A DNA stretch of 64,000 bases from Gerris lacustris (GCA_951217055.1 OX578280.1:11348271-11412270); one strand, 5' to 3'; numbered from the stretch's first letter, positions 22,545 to 34,200 are shown. Numbers and translations are program-made. The notes: generated by a model from the sequence alone, not told the origin.

Positions 22545-23050
22545 AACGACATGAAAAATGTGACTCGTTTAAATATCGTGCCAGGAAGTTAAGATTTATC
22601 AGGAGGTTGATAGGTTTTCATTTATAGTACAATATGTTGACGATAGGTGGGCTTGAAGGTTCAATAAACTACATGCAATATGCGACGCTCTTAAATATCA
22701 TACCAGGAAGTTAGAATATATGTAGTAGGAGGTAGATTGGTTTTCACTTGTATTCACTGTAGTACTATATTTCTCCGATAGAAGTTCTACATTTTATATA
22801 AAATGATATCAGAGCTCCTAGCGGACCAAAGGGTAACGCAAATGGATTAATGTTTCATAATTTCACACCATAAGATCCATCTACTATATTAATTAGACAA
22901 ATGAACACTGCCATTATGTTTACAGTCCACTTTTCGTATAGAAAAGCATTGAAATATCAAAATATGGATTCAATGGTAAAAAAACATCCATTACTAAGTG
23001 TAATTACTATTATTAAAATGTTTATCCATGAAATGGAGAGAATTAGTTTA
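22545..23050 (-). repeat. R5 dispersed repeat, inverted copy
   Basis: Complement of 6868-7455. Landmarks include ATCATACCAGGAAGTTAGAA, TGATATCAGAGCTCCTAGC, GGACCAAAGGGTAACGCAAA and AAATGGATTAATGTTTCATA. It lacks the full 128-bp duplication. Confidence 0.7.
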
Positions 23051-23509
23051 TTTTTTTAAATAGATCAATAATACCCAACTCCATTCCTTCGGCATTTGAC
23101 TATCTTCCATTTATAATTTATCAAATTGTGAAAAGTCTGAATGGATCAGCTAAAGCTGCGGTTGTAACAGATAAAGTTTGAGTGTTATAATTTATTTTTG
23201 GAACTGTACTAGGGGTAACCATATCATGCTAATAATTCAAACCATGGCTTTTCCGCAAACTACTCCCCCCCCCCCCCCATCCACCCCTACCTGTCACTCT
23301 TCTCCAAAAGTTCAATAATGAAATATTCAAAAAGCTATATTTGAAGGATTAACTATATTCTATTTTAAGTCGATATAGCATTGAGTCGCAGATCATACTG
23401 TCTACATGTTAACTGTATATGATTCCCAACATATAAATATTTTAGCTCATATATTAATTATAAGATAAACCATACTACAAATCCATTATTATTTTATGTA
23501 AGCCCCATC

Positions 23510-23582
23510 CTGTATAGTGCTAGTATAAAAAAGTGGTGCTTTTTAAAAAATGTTTACTCCCCGTATAAAAAAAAAATAATAA

Positions 23583-23614
<32 letters not shown>

Positions 23615-23840
23615 AAAGTAACAATCTAAAGAAGGTGTACAGAATGATCTTTAGCCTGTTACTCCCCCATAAAAACAGAAGTGTGATATTCCTTTTTCCC
23701 AAAGTACAAGTATATTGGACTAAACATCCCCTTGTCTTGATGGTTATTTAGACAAAGATATGTTTAAATAATTATATCCATTTATATTCTAAAAATAAAA
23801 AATAAAAAAATCAGGGGGGACTAACAATCTAAAGAATTAC
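23510..23840 (+). repeat. R12 dispersed repeat, copy 2
   Basis: GTTTACTCCCCGTAT, an A-rich insert (23568-23609), then AGTAACAATCTAAAGAAGG, CTGTTACTCCCCCAT, TTGGACTAAACATCC. Parallels 52965-53130. Confidence 0.6.
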
Positions 23841-23844
23841 AGTT

Positions 23845-24925
23845 TTTGAAATTGACTTTTGAAATAAAAATATCTTGAAGTTAGTGGTTTGGTCAAATGC
23901 TATGAACACAAAAGAATAGACGACAGCTTCATAAGAATTGAGGATGAAGCAATTAAATAAACGTGAAGGACAGCATTTAACACAGACAACGTGCAAATAA
24001 TATTACTTGAATTCAGGTGAAAATGACTTCGACTTCATGAGGTGAAATGAGAATCGTAATTATTCAAATATAAGAGTTTCTAAAACCAATCGAAATTTCA
24101 TCTATTTAGTCAGCTTGAGAATGACCCAAGGAAGGATCAAAATTTCAAAACAATTGAAAGACTTTAATTCCATAAAGGTGGCCTTGCAAGAAGAGGAAAT
24201 CCTCAAGGAATATGTCTCTGGTATTTCCTTGGGGTATTTGCTCTACCGAACCCTCACCTTTTTCAACACAAACTTCCGAAGCTGCATCTGACTGCGTAAT
24301 TTCGGGCTCAAGCCGGAAAAATTTTGTTCGGGAGTTAATATTTTTATTCTGGACTTTTCATTCCAAACTTATGGACCTCCTCTTCGTGTATACCTTAATA
24401 CCTTAATAGCCTCAAAAACTTCATAAGAGTTACTTTATTAGGGGTGTCACAATACTTACTTACTTCACAAGGAAGTAGTATAACGATGTATGGAGTTATT
24501 TAATTTCGAGCATGGTAAAAACATATAGGTATAGAAGTGAGGAGCCTTTATTTATCGGAAATTAACCAAATTAAAATAATTTGGCACTCTACAAAAGCAA
24601 TTTTCAAGGAGACGAATTGGAGATGAAGTGGTACAAAAACAAAACTAAATTTATTTTTGTACTCAGGGTGTCCTCCTTTTTCATTCATAAGACCTCACAG
24701 GATGCTTTTCCGTCAAACAAATGTCAAACCCTTTAAACTTCAACCCATAGATTTTGAGGGATGATTTCTTATAGCTTCCCTATAATTTTCCTGTGATTGG
24801 GTAAAATTACACATAACATACCTGCCAAATTTCAAATTTTAGTGTTAGGCACTTTCGAGAGATTAGTTGCGTTACGACGATAGACAAACAAGCGCATGAA
24901 TGTGCAAGTCCTCGTGGTAACGGAC
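23845..24925. other. No gene recognised
   Basis: A 64-codon open frame at 24212-24406 has no domain. The rest is AT-rich without visible repetition. Confidence 0.4.
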
Positions 24926-24929
24926 CCTA

Positions 24930-25470
24930 AAGGCGGAGATACACATGCCTGTAGCTTGAACAAAAACATGCCAGCTACTTGCACGTGCAAGCTACTTGCA
25001 CGTGTATATGTTAAATGGCATGCCAGTAGCTGGCAAGCAAGCAGATTGCACGAGATTTGATTTTTTGGCATGCAACGAGCAAGTGGTGGGGTGGGGGGCA
25101 CAAACCGCATGCTAAAAGGAATGTGTAAACGCATGTGACAGCTACAAGGGCGGTCATTCCAGTAGCTGCCTGCCACCCATTGAGGACGTAAACATTGCGT
25201 TATTTATTTATTGTTTTGTTTTGTGTGTTAATAAATTTTATGACAGTTCTTAAAAAAACTTCTGAGTTTGTGTTTAAATAATGCCACGAATCAGCTTGCA
25301 TGCAATTTTACTAGCAAATGTATCTTCAGTTTGCCATTTAGGCATTGCACAATACAGGTTGCATGCAATTTTACTTGCTACTGAATAAATAAAAATCTTT
25401 AGCATGCCAGTTACTGGCAAATACCCTCTTTTGGCATACCCCAATTTGACGGCATGTGTATCTTCGCCTT
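24930..25470. mobile_element. 541-bp MITE (CTTGCACGTGCAAG word)
   Basis: Terminal inverted repeat: AAGGCGGAGATACACATGCC on the left and GGCATGTGTATCTTCGCCTT on the right, one mismatch in 20. The interior is made of variants of CATGCCAGCTACTTGCACG, including the self-complementary CTTGCACGTGCAAG, and GCATGCCAGTTACTGGCA near the right. No target duplication is clear and there is no coding capacity. Confidence 0.8.
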
Positions 25471-25479
25471 AAATATGTA

Positions 25480-26155
25480 TAAAGTTTGAAATGCAAAGGT
25501 GACTAACATTTTTTAACAAATAGACCAAATAGATAAAAGTTTTTATAACTCTATAATGAATCTAGAACAAGGCAGTGTCTCAGGAACTAAACTCTCAACA
25601 TTTACGGTCAAGTGGACTTGTTCAGAGGCGAGACATGTCTCAGTCTAATGATCGCATTGTCCGGAGTTATGCACAGTGGCTGATCCTTTACACAGGAAAT
25701 TACATAATGCTGCTGTTTGGTGTTAGCAACTGGATGGGTGCACAATTGACTTTAATTTATTATATTGTTTACCTGCCATCACCACACGCAACGTTGGGAG
25801 TTAATACAAAGAAGAAAGTGTTTGTATCTGCATCTGCAGCGCTAAAGTTCGACCAAGAAGTGATGGCAATCGGGAAAAACTATTAACTTAGCTTCGTTTA
25901 AAATCGGAACTCCCGTGTATTGCCGAAGTCAGTGCAGTTTTGTAAAGCCAAATTAGGTCCAATGGTTAGTGTCCTAAACCTGAAGACAGGGATTACACAG
26001 GTGGGTCCATCAAGCAAACCCAGCTTAGAAGGAATCGCCCACTTTACACATTAACTTCAAATGACCTTCAGTGTAAAAAATACCTCCTCCCTCAAGGATT
26101 TGAACCATTACCAGGTATATTGTTATTAACCGTGGTTTCAGCCGAGAGGTTTTAG
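25480..26155. other. No assignable gene; tRNA-like box B
   Basis: An open stretch at 25575-25886 (103 codons) has no recognisable domain and starts on GTG. At 26090-26130 the complement of GGATTTGAACCATTACCAGG gives a B-box-like TGGTTCAAATCC. The same CCTCCCT-GGAT-GAA-CATTACCAGGTA phrase recurs at 54458-54488, so it is a dispersed, probably SINE-derived fragment. Confidence 0.4.
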
Positions 26156-26159
26156 CGAA

Positions 26160-26404
26160 TTATCGAAGAAAATTAAGCTATTGCAATAGCTTAAAATTTT
26201 TTGTAAAGCGAATTTTTGACATTTTTCTCCATGGAAATCAGTTTTAGACCATTCTTTTTCAATTCCTGAAATTTAAGGCTCTTTTAGAAGAAAATTAGGC
26301 TAATGCAATGATTTAAAATTTTTTGAAACTTTTCTCCATGGAAATCCGTTTTAGACCATTCTGAATCGATTCCTAAAATTTAACACTGCTTTTATGTATA
26401 TATG

Positions 26405-26438
<34 letters not shown>

Positions 26439-27050
26439 TGTATGTATATATGTATATATGTATATATGTATATATGTATATATGTGTGTATGTATATATG
26501 TATGTGTCACTCCAGACGATATCTCACCCTAGGATGCACTGATGAACAAAATCCAAACACATTTTAAAATGTCAATAATATCAAAAGAAAGGATGAGTTC
26601 GTTGGCAGCATTTTTTGGGTTCTTTTAGGGGTCAAATTTTGAAAATTTAGGGTCAAAACTAGTATAAAAAACGTGTTTTTTCCATTTGACCCCCTCTTAA
26701 ATGAAAATATGACAATAATGTACATGACAAAAATTACTGTACCTACTCTTAAATAGATTTCTAACGACATGCATCTTGAAGGGTATTTAGTATTTTTACT
26801 TTTGTACTCCGTACCCTTGTGTACCATTTTTTTTTCACCCATCCAAATTCTAAACCAAAATTTTCCTTTACTATCAACAGCCAATAATACGCAGATTTCT
26901 TTGAAAATTCGCCCAACTGTTTTTCTTTGCATTCAGGGGACCATTAAACATGAAAATTCATCAAAACCTACATACCTATAGTTTGCGTCATCACAATACT
27001 TTCTCTTTCCAAATACATATATATTTTCTACATATATGAGAAAGTAAAAA
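26160..27050 (-). repeat. R8 repeat, inverted copy, with (TATG)n
   Basis: Complement of the R8 copy at 33080-34640. Landmarks: TTCTCCATGGAAATC, TAGACCATTCTGAATCGATT, a (TATG)n/(TATA) tract at 26394-26506, GTGTCACTCCAGACGATATC, GTCAATAATATCAAAAGAAA, GACATGCATCTTGAAGGGTA and AAACCAAAATTTTCCTTTA. Its outer end (26988-27050) reads CATCACAATACTTTCTCTTT ... ATGAGAAAGTAAAAA, the same end as R1, so R8 and R1 appear related. Confidence 0.75.
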
Positions 27051-27054
27051 TAAA

Positions 27055-27780
27055 TAGAAAATAAAAGAAAAAATACACCAATACATGGCCTAAATATAAC
27101 CACTCAAAGAAAAAATACTGTTGAAAATATTCGTACTAAAAATTACTACGCATTAAGGTCAATCAATATGTTAAAGCTACAGTTCATGTTGAATACGAAA
27201 ACCAGTAATTATTGGCAAAGTTTAAAGATGGAAGAACATTAAACATACGTTAATTACCTTTTACGCGGTAATATTCGCAAGGGGATAATATAGGGAAAAC
27301 TGGGTTTCATTACCCACCCAAGCTTTATATGGAAAGTGGAGTAACGCTTGAATGCGGTGAATTTAGAGCTAAGCCTACTTTAATTACAAGAGTTACCTGC
27401 CGCATATCTTCATTATGGTTAAAGATGTTTAAATACTTCAACTGCATTCAGTAATAAAGCCAATGAATTTATAACTAAGAGAAGTTAAAATATATAACTG
27501 CAGTGAGATCGTAGCCCATAAATAATGGTTTATTAGGTATGCAGAACAATGAAAAATCATAATTGAAGTCAAAACAAAACAATTGGCCTTATAGAGAGAA
27601 TTTGTTTGTTTTCTGGCAGGTGGAGAAAGCACACAATGAATACTCATGAATTGACAAATCATGAATACATCCTGACAGACGTGCAACAACAGAAATATTG
27701 AATCTATTCAAATTGGTAAAAATAATGCCCTCTTTTAACTAAGTGAACACAAAACCCGCATACATTTCGTAGAACAGATT
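27055..27780. other. No gene recognised
   Basis: AT-rich. The 83-codon minus-strand frame at 27438-27689 has no domain. Confidence 0.4.
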
Positions 27781-27785
27781 TTTCT

Positions 27786-28065
27786 TCCGAGCTTACCGAA
27801 GGCAACAAAAGCTATGTGATCGTTCTGAAGAACTCATATTTTTTTAAGCCTCCGATTTAAAAAATGCCAAGAAAGACAACCATTCCAGACATCAGGGAAC
27901 ATTTTTGGTTCCGTGTCTGTCTGTCGTTCAATTTTCTTACTCTTATCAACCTATCTTAAAAACTACTCGTCTGATTTTAATGGAACTTGGATGCTAGGTT
28001 AAAATAAAGCCCATTGTTGGTCCCATGTATGTTTACAAAACCGATAAATTAGCTGTTGTGACTTT
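27786..28065 (-). repeat. R2 fragment, inverted
   Basis: Complement of the R2 right end: GAGCTTACCGAAGGCAAC, TGATCGTTCTGAAGAAC, AGACATCAGGGAACATTTTT and CCCATTGTTGGTCCCAT. Confidence 0.8.
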
Positions 28066-28155
28066 AAAATCAAAACGTTTTGATATAACCGTTTCCATGA
28101 GAATCCAAAACAGTTTTCAAAACGGTTTTGAAAACCCATGGAAACGTAGTAACAG
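28066..28155. mobile_element. Small word-palindrome element (GTTTTCAAAAC)
   Basis: CGTTTCCATG and CATGGAAACG face each other at the two sides. The centre is GTTTTCAAAAC, one base, then its exact complement (28113-28135). AAAACGTTTTGAT at 28075 repeats the theme. It is only about 90 bp, possibly a truncated MITE. Confidence 0.55.
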
Positions 28156-28377
28156 TGACACAAACTGACTTTTAATAATAAACAGTTTTTTCTACGTTTG
28201 TTTCTATGTTTAAAGAGTTGCCTTTTAACCGAAAATAAGAGCGAAGTTTCATTAAAAAATTTAACGTTTCTAATACAGAAACCTTTTTATGTTGCATTTA
28301 GAATTTATTGCACACGAATTTCCGAATGTTTTTCAATTTTCAATATATATAGTAAGAGAGACATCTAAAAGGCTCAT

Positions 28378-28725
28378 GTTTTAAAGACTCTTTCTGGAGG
28401 AGTATTATTCTCCACATTTTCGTCAAAGTCACTTGATTCACTCATTGTTTTTCACTAAAAACTCGATATAAACAGTTACTTTAATAAAAGAACAGCAAAT
28501 TAGTTTTGTTAAATGTAAACAAACTCGCTAATCGTGCGTAAAGCTGAAGAATTCCTCTTCTTTACCGCACTAGTGCGGTAGTGCGGTAAAGAAGAGGAAT
28601 TATTCAGAACTATGAGACGCGCATGCGCAATGAATACAAGTACGTAAATAATCACTTTCTACGCATCTAAACAAAGATATAATGTTTATATTTCGTATCA
28701 ATCGTAGATAAAAGTATTTTATTTT
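28378..28725 (-). pseudogene. R7 copy 2, truncated coding start
   Basis: Inverted R7. The start codon is at 28445 reading leftwards, and about 18 codons (MSESSDFDENVENN-type) remain before the sequence diverges near 28385. The upstream region is well kept: the TTAGTTTTGTTAAATGTAAA stretch, the palindrome at 28550-28601 and the CGCGCATGCGCA site at 28618-28629. The promoter-like part is thus longer-lived than the coding part. Confidence 0.6.
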
Positions 28726-28776
28726 TATCGTTGAAGCGAGCGTCTTGCAAAAGTATGCAGTGCATATTGAGAAAAT

Positions 28777-29148
28777 GGTTGAACTAGCCTATACGGGGCA
28801 TCATGTATAGAAATGAAAAAAAACTGGCACATTTAATTAAAGCCTTTTCTATATATTGATAAGAAAAATGCACCAATTATGAATTCTTCTTCATTTCATA
28901 AGTTTTCTCTTAATACAATTTCCATCTTCAGTCCTCTATTTTTAGACACAGCAGTATACAGGTCGATTTTGGGAATCTTGGGCGTATGTATCTGTTGTAG
29001 ATTACCTGGGCTTCGATGTAGCGTATCTGGTTTTTCAAGAGAGTATGAAATGAAAAAGAATACATAAATAATGCAAGTTATATCAATATACAAGAAACAC
29101 TTTAATTATATATTCTATACATGATGCCCCATATAGGCTAGTCCAACC
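28777..29148. mobile_element. 372-bp MITE with 36-bp TIRs
   Basis: Left end GGTTGAACTAGCCTATACGG and right end complement GGTTGGACTAGCCTATATGG. The match continues through GGGCATCATGTATAG, giving about 36 bp with two mismatches. No target duplication is obvious. Overlapping 62-65 codon frames on both strands inside are not related to any family I know. Confidence 0.75.
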
Positions 29149-29184
29149 CCCTCGCTTCCTGGCCAGACACCATTAACAAATATT

Positions 29185-29935
29185 ACAAAATATATTACTT
29201 CACTACAAAAAAACGTCAGCTTGTATCAAGATTGAAATTTTACATGCCTGTTTCAATTGTACTTTAAACTATGTATATGAAGTTTTATTAAAATTGTTAC
29301 GTTAGAACGTAAGATATCGGTAAAAACGTTGTTTTCTCAATTTATTAATACATTTAGCGATCTTTAACACTTCATAGCGTCATAACGTTGTCTAACGAAT
29401 TCGTCCTGGGCATTGGTAAAATAAACATGTGAATCAAATTTTTAACTAAATCGGTCATCATTTACTCAAGTTATCGTCATCGGTCGATTTCGTGACGGTG
29501 GGTTTTGTGACGGTAGATTTTGTGATAGTGGGTTTTGTGACGGTAGATTTTGTGATAGTGGGTTTTGTGACGGTAGATTTTGTGATAGTGGGTTTTGTGA
29601 CGGTAGATTTTGTGATAGTGGGTTTTGTGACGGTAGATTTTGTGATAGTGGGTTTTGTGACGGTAGATTTTGTGATAGTGGGTTTTGTGACGGTAGATTT
29701 TGTGATAGTGGGTTTTGTGACGGTAGATTTTGTGATAGTGGGTTTTGTGACGGTAGATTTTGTGATAGTGGGTTTTGTGACGGTAGATTTTGTGATAGTG
29801 GGTTTTGTGACGGTAGATTTTGTGATAGTGGGTTTTGTGACGGTAGATTTTGTGATAGTGGGTTTTGTGACGGTCGTATTTTTCGAATCCCGGGCTCGCT
29901 GTAACGAGCTATAAGAAACTTAGTTCCAAAAATAT
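29185..29935 (+). repeat. R3 copy 3, carrying an expanded minisatellite
   Basis: R3 landmarks on both sides: CTTGTATCA, TTTCAATTGTAC, ACGTTAGAACGTAAGATATC, CTAACGAATTCGTCCTGGGC, then the minisatellite, then GAATCCCGGGCTCGCTGTAA. The copy is otherwise ordinary. Confidence 0.8.
29491..29874 (+). repeat. 30-bp minisatellite, about 13 units
   Basis: The unit is GTGGGTTTTGTGACGGTAGA followed by TTTTGTGATA, 30 bp. All units from 29521 to 29820 read identically. The unit is ten codons long, so the frame stays open and would encode a repeated VGFVTVDFVI. This is a by-product of the period, not evidence for a protein. Other R3 copies have one ancestral unit at this point (GATTTCGTGACGCTTGGTTT at about 15237). 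Confidence 0.95.
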
Positions 29936-30135
29936 TAAAACTCTTGTTTTAAAGTTGAATATTAAATTGCATATAATTACAGAAAAGGTTAATTAGAACC
30001 GTTATGTTTCCCAAGTGATTTAGATACAAAAGTGAATCTCCCTCGTGGGAAATATCTTCGACTTAGTACTCCACTTAGAATAATTCTTATCCAGCGAAAT
30101 AGTTGTCTAGTCTGTTATTTATTTATTAAATAAAC

Positions 30136-30842
30136 AGGTCAAGTGTGTGCTAGTCAGCACACAGCGAGGGTCCGTAGGAAACAGTATATAGTGTTTAACT
30201 GTAAAGTGTATAAACAGTGTTTTTTAAAAATGCTAAAAAGCTTACTTTGAACCATTCTAAGGGTCTGATATTCTCAAAACACACTCTGATAAAGTATTTT
30301 TTGCCACTGAACCGGACTACAACCATATAAATACGACGAAAAGACCATAATTATAAAAAAAACCGTATTTTGTCAATAAAAAATAAAATAATATTTTTTT
30401 CGAAATTTCCAAAACGTGGTATCTTAACTTTTGATCGAAGAACGTTCAGAAATTTTTTCAGATTTTTTGCACTTCACATTAGTGAGATAGAGGGGGAAGA
30501 CACGTTTCACACCCACTTCAAACTTGCCTACGCTCGCCCTATCAAAGTTATATCCAAAGAATTATATATTTTTGTAATCAGCTCGACGTACCCTTTCATA
30601 TGATACCCCTCACGGTATCGAAAAAAAATAAAAAAATTTTAACCCTTAAGTTTTTTTACCCTAATTTTTTTGAAAAATATTTTTTTTAAGTCGCTATATT
30701 TTTAAAATATGTGGGCAGGTACAAGACACATACATGCTAAATTTCAAAGTGATCGGACGAAATGTGTAGCCGTGAGAGCGGACGGACGGACAGACACACG
30801 CAGGAAAATATTAGGGTCCTCGGTTTTGCCTACGGACCCTAA
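30136..30842 (+). repeat. R9 dispersed repeat, complete copy
   Basis: Left end AGGTCAAGTGTGTGCTAGTC with hairpin GTGTGCT-AGTC-AGCACAC, then GAGGGTCCGTAGG. Right end ACGGACGGACAGACACACGC, then TTAGGGTCC ... GGACCCTAA, a 9-bp terminal stem. The middle carries CCACTGAACCGGACTACAAC and CCCTTTCATATGATACCCC. Other copies: 47993-48686 (inverted, complete), 44344-44522 and 47692-47862 (two pieces), 57998-58080 (left end). Confidence 0.8.
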
Positions 30843-31060
30843 AAAAACAAAAAAACATAAACAATCCAATGAAACATAAAATAACTCTTATGATACACTC
30901 TTTAATAATGTACTATTAAATCATATTATATACCACCGAAATAAATTTAATCCAGGAAGTCTATTTTAATAGAATAACGTCACATCCTCTACTGGCATAT
31001 CAACTTTGTACATACAATAAAAAGCTTTAATTTATAAAAAGTTGGAATATATTATTTCAT

Positions 31061-31905
31061 ACTGATGATCACATTGAGGAGACGTAAAACATATTTCATA
31101 CTGATGATCACATTGAGGAGACGTAAAACATATTTCATACTGATGATCACATTGAGAAGACGTAGTAGTAGTAGTAGTCTAGTACTTTCTACTAGGACGG
31201 GTAGGACGAACCACTTGTTCGAACCTTGCAATTAGGCCATCATTCAGGCCCTTTTTACGCCCCGCGGTAGAGAGTTCCAGCCACTTCACACATCATACAT
31301 ATGTACATTTGTACCGCCGAAGCGAGTATGATGTGATCAATAGTGAGCCATATAAATCAGAGTGTCACGGCGAGGAATCGAACCCCGTCTCGTTCCACTC
31401 GAGATTCAGTGATGGCCGAGCAGACGTGGTTTAACTCACACGGCTACGCTAGCTCCCCTTGAGAAGACGTAAAACATATTTCATACTGATGATCACATTG
31501 AGAAGACGTAAAACATATTTCATACTGATGATCACATTGAGGAGACGTAAAACATATTTCATACTGATGATCACTTTGAGGAGACGTAAAACATATTTCA
31601 TACTGATGATCACATCAAGGAGATGTTAAACAGATTTCATACTGATGATCACATCGAGAAGATGTGAAACATATTTCATACTGATGATAGCATTGAGGAG
31701 ATGTAAAACATATTTCATACTGATGATAGCATTGAGGAGATGTAAAACATATTTCATATTAATGATCACATCGAGGAGATGTGAAACATATTTTATACTG
31801 ATGATAACATCGAGGAGATGTGAAACATATTTCATACTGATGAACACATCGAGGAGATGTAAAACATATTTTATACTGATGATAACATCGAGGAGATGTG
31901 AAAGG
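31061..31905 (+). repeat. 39-bp minisatellite, split by a SINE
   Basis: The unit is CATACTGATGATCACATTGA followed by GGAGACGTAAAACATATTT, 39 bp. Two to three units lie left of the SINE and about eleven to its right, with increasing divergence (GATAACATCGAGGAGATG). Because 39 is thirteen codons, both strands stay open for about 140 codons at the right; I do not regard these as genes. A poly-C run follows at 31909-31922. Confidence 0.9.
31165..31458 (-). mobile_element. tRNA-derived SINE with target duplication
   Basis: On the minus strand: GGGAGCTAGCGTAGCCGTGT, with TAGCGTAGCCG fitting the A box, then GGGGTTCGATTCCTC fitting the B box about 60 bases later, then a unique body and a (CTA)n tail of about five units. 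TTGAGAAGACGTA flanks both sides (31152-31164 and 31459-31471), a perfect 13-bp target duplication. The insertion went into the 39-bp minisatellite. About 294 bp, probably fairly young. No other copy is in this window. Confidence 0.85.
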
Positions 31906-31924
31906 CGAACCCCCCCCCCCCCAT

Positions 31925-33075
31925 CTATTAATAAATCGATGTGTCGACCAGGACTTCTAAAAGGCGGGGGAGAAAGTACATTAAAAGAAAAAAAAAATAT
32001 AATGGAATTTCGTAAAATTTCTATAATAAAATGTTTCAATAAATATTCTGAATACAAAGCATTGTTTAAAAATTAATATTTACTTTATGCGTTCTAATAA
32101 GCGAGGGAAAGAATACAAAATTCCAATACAGTAAAATTCGAGGGGGCGCTTTAGAAAATATGGGTAAAGTAATTTAAAGGCAAAATGATGGGCCATTATT
32201 CTCTTTTTCCCCTCTCAAAAAAAGCGGGAGAAGCAGACAGAGGGGACCCTGTCTTCTTGAAATATTCGATAAATTAAAGCCGAAAAATTTGAAAACGGAT
32301 GTTAGGGATTCTAAACGGGGGTTTTTCCATCCAGCATATTTCTAAATAAAGACATATTTCTTCTTTTTTTTTTAAAGGAAAAAAATAACCCTTAAAGTGC
32401 ACACAATTTTGAGTCTGAAAGCGTTCTTCGCACGAATTATTACGATTATTCTACTTCCGAATAATGGTGGTATGGAATGTATTTTACATTTTAGGAGATA
32501 AAAATAAACCATGTGAGAAAAAAAGACTCAATGTGTAGATAAAGCTTATATTTTTATCTGCAGGGAATTTCCTGGTTTTCACGATTCGTTTTTAAAGGAT
32601 TGTCCAATTGATTTAAAAAAAAAAAAATTACGGTTGCTTTTCAAGTCTCAAGAATAAACTTTCCAAAGTAGATATCCCATCCCAGGTATAATTTTGCTAT
32701 TCTATACAGAGATGAAACTAAGTTATTTTGCACAAGAAATTACTACATGAATGAATAGTATTAACTATAGGAACGAAATCCTTTTTAAGCAAATTATTTC
32801 TAAATAAGAGCCTCCATTACTTATACGTATTTAGCGCTTATTGTTATTAATACTAAGAAAAGGAAGCATTCAATTTTAAGACAAAATTTTGCAGAAAAGT
32901 CAATTGGTTACTATAGTGAATGATAAATCGAAAACCTAATAACTAAAGGAATAACAAAAATTATCTGTGCACGTAGAAGTAGTACGGGGGCGTCGATCTC
33001 CGACATGGGATAGACTCAATTAAAGTTCAATAAAATTTAATCAATTTATTTATCTTTTTCTATAACAAAATGTAT
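31925..33075. other. No gene recognised
   Basis: AT-rich sequence without a convincing open frame or repeat. An A-run is at 32616-32627. Confidence 0.4.
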
Positions 33076-33349
33076 AAAAACAAAAAAAAAAAAATAGCTC
33101 AAAGTATACAAAAAGTCCAGTCATGCACCATGACTTAATGAGCGAATTTTCAAAGAAATGTGCGTATTATTGGCTTATGATAATATAGGAAAATTTTGGT
33201 TTAGAATTTGCATGGGTGAAAAAAAAAATTGGCCCACAGGGGTACGGGGTACAAAAGTCAAAATAGTATTCACCCTTCAAGATGCATGTCGTTGGAAAGC
33301 TCTTTAAGAGAACAGTAATTGTTGTAATTTACACTTTTATCATATTTTC

Positions 33350-33647
33350 GGATATAATCAAAATTAATAGATTGAGAAGTTACCATGCAAGATGCATTCA
33401 ATACAACTATATGATAGGACTAAGTGATTCGCCTATATGTTACACATGCCCAAATAAAAATGAAAATATGACTCAGATCCTATTGGAATGTCCTAAGTAT
33501 AAATCCGAACGTAACAAATTATTTCAAGAACTCAATATTCAAGAAATTCAAGATGAAAATGAAAAAATCAAGACAATGCTTTTCTCAAAATTAAAAAATA
33601 TTACACGTACACTGAAATTCGTAAAAGAAATAAATTACTCCCCTTAG
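33350..33647 (+). pseudogene. LINE ORF2 C-terminal fragment
   Basis: Frame reading from the insertion edge to TAG at 33645. It contains INRLRSYHARC, then GLSDSPICYTCPNKNE, then ILLECPKYKSERNKLF. This pattern (INRLR-H then GL-DSP-C--C, then LLECP-Y---R--L) is typical of the region after the reverse transcriptase in Jockey/I/R1-type LINE proteins, where a CC-HC-like zinc-binding motif sits. Here the expected His is replaced by Gln, as sometimes seen. It is about 98 residues of a protein normally over 900. Residues upstream of 33350 in the same frame belong to R8, not to the LINE. Confidence 0.8.
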
Positions 33648-34200
33648 CCTAAAATTGTAAAATCTGGAGACCACTCACCAACAGAAATCCCACAAACGAA
33701 AATAAAAATTACTTGGGGAAAACATAGGAAGAACTTAGGAAGGACTCGGGTCCGCCCAACCTAATTGAGGTTTTCTGTGGTTTCCCTCAATTTACCAGGC
33801 AAATGACTGCTTATGATACTACATACAGACATACTACATACATACATACTACATACAGACTTGTATGACTGCTTATGATACTACATACAGACATACTACA
33901 TACATACATACTACATACAGACTTGTATGACTGCTTATGATACCCGTTTAAATTCCTGCAAACAACTCCAATAAAAATCTTCCTTTTTAAAAATAAAATA
34001 AAATAAAAATATATACTCCAAAATTGTCCATTACACCCTTCCACAAATTTGATTAAAAAGCTCCAATCCATTACAAAATATCAAAAATTAAAAAAGGCAC
34101 AAAATAACCCCTCTTAAAATAACATTATGGCTACGGTAAACACAAATAATTTTTTGTTATTTATGCCAATAAAAAACTTGTTTAAAAAAAAAAAAAAAAA
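33350..34200 (+). mobile_element. 5'-truncated LINE insertion with poly(A)
   Basis: An 851-bp non-LTR retrotransposon 3' fragment. It starts abruptly inside a reading frame, carries the end of the ORF2-type protein, a 3' untranslated part with two copies of a 62-bp unit (33805-33928), and a poly(A) of about 17 at the right edge. ATCATATTTTC flanks both sides (33339-33349 and 34201-34211), an exact 11-bp target duplication. 5' truncation, poly(A) and target duplication together are the classic signature of target-primed reverse transcription. The host sequence is R8. Confidence 0.9.

Noticed and set aside
25575..25886. 103-codon open frame
   Set aside because: No start ATG at its beginning, no recognisable domain, no splice or promoter context; length is possible by chance in 64 kb.
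26564..26932. 122-codon minus-strand open frame
   Set aside because: Lies entirely in repeat R8; the other R8 copy does not preserve the frame.
29492..29914. 140-codon open frame encoding repeated VGFVTVDFVI
   Set aside because: It coincides with a 30-bp minisatellite; ten-codon units keep any stop-free frame open. It lies inside a non-coding dispersed repeat.
31626..32076. 143-codon open frames on both strands
   Set aside because: By-product of the 39-bp (13-codon) minisatellite; frames are open on both strands for that reason.
33282..33349. N-terminal 22 codons of the LINE open frame
   Set aside because: These bases belong to the host repeat R8, to the left of the target duplication; only the part from 33350 is LINE-derived.
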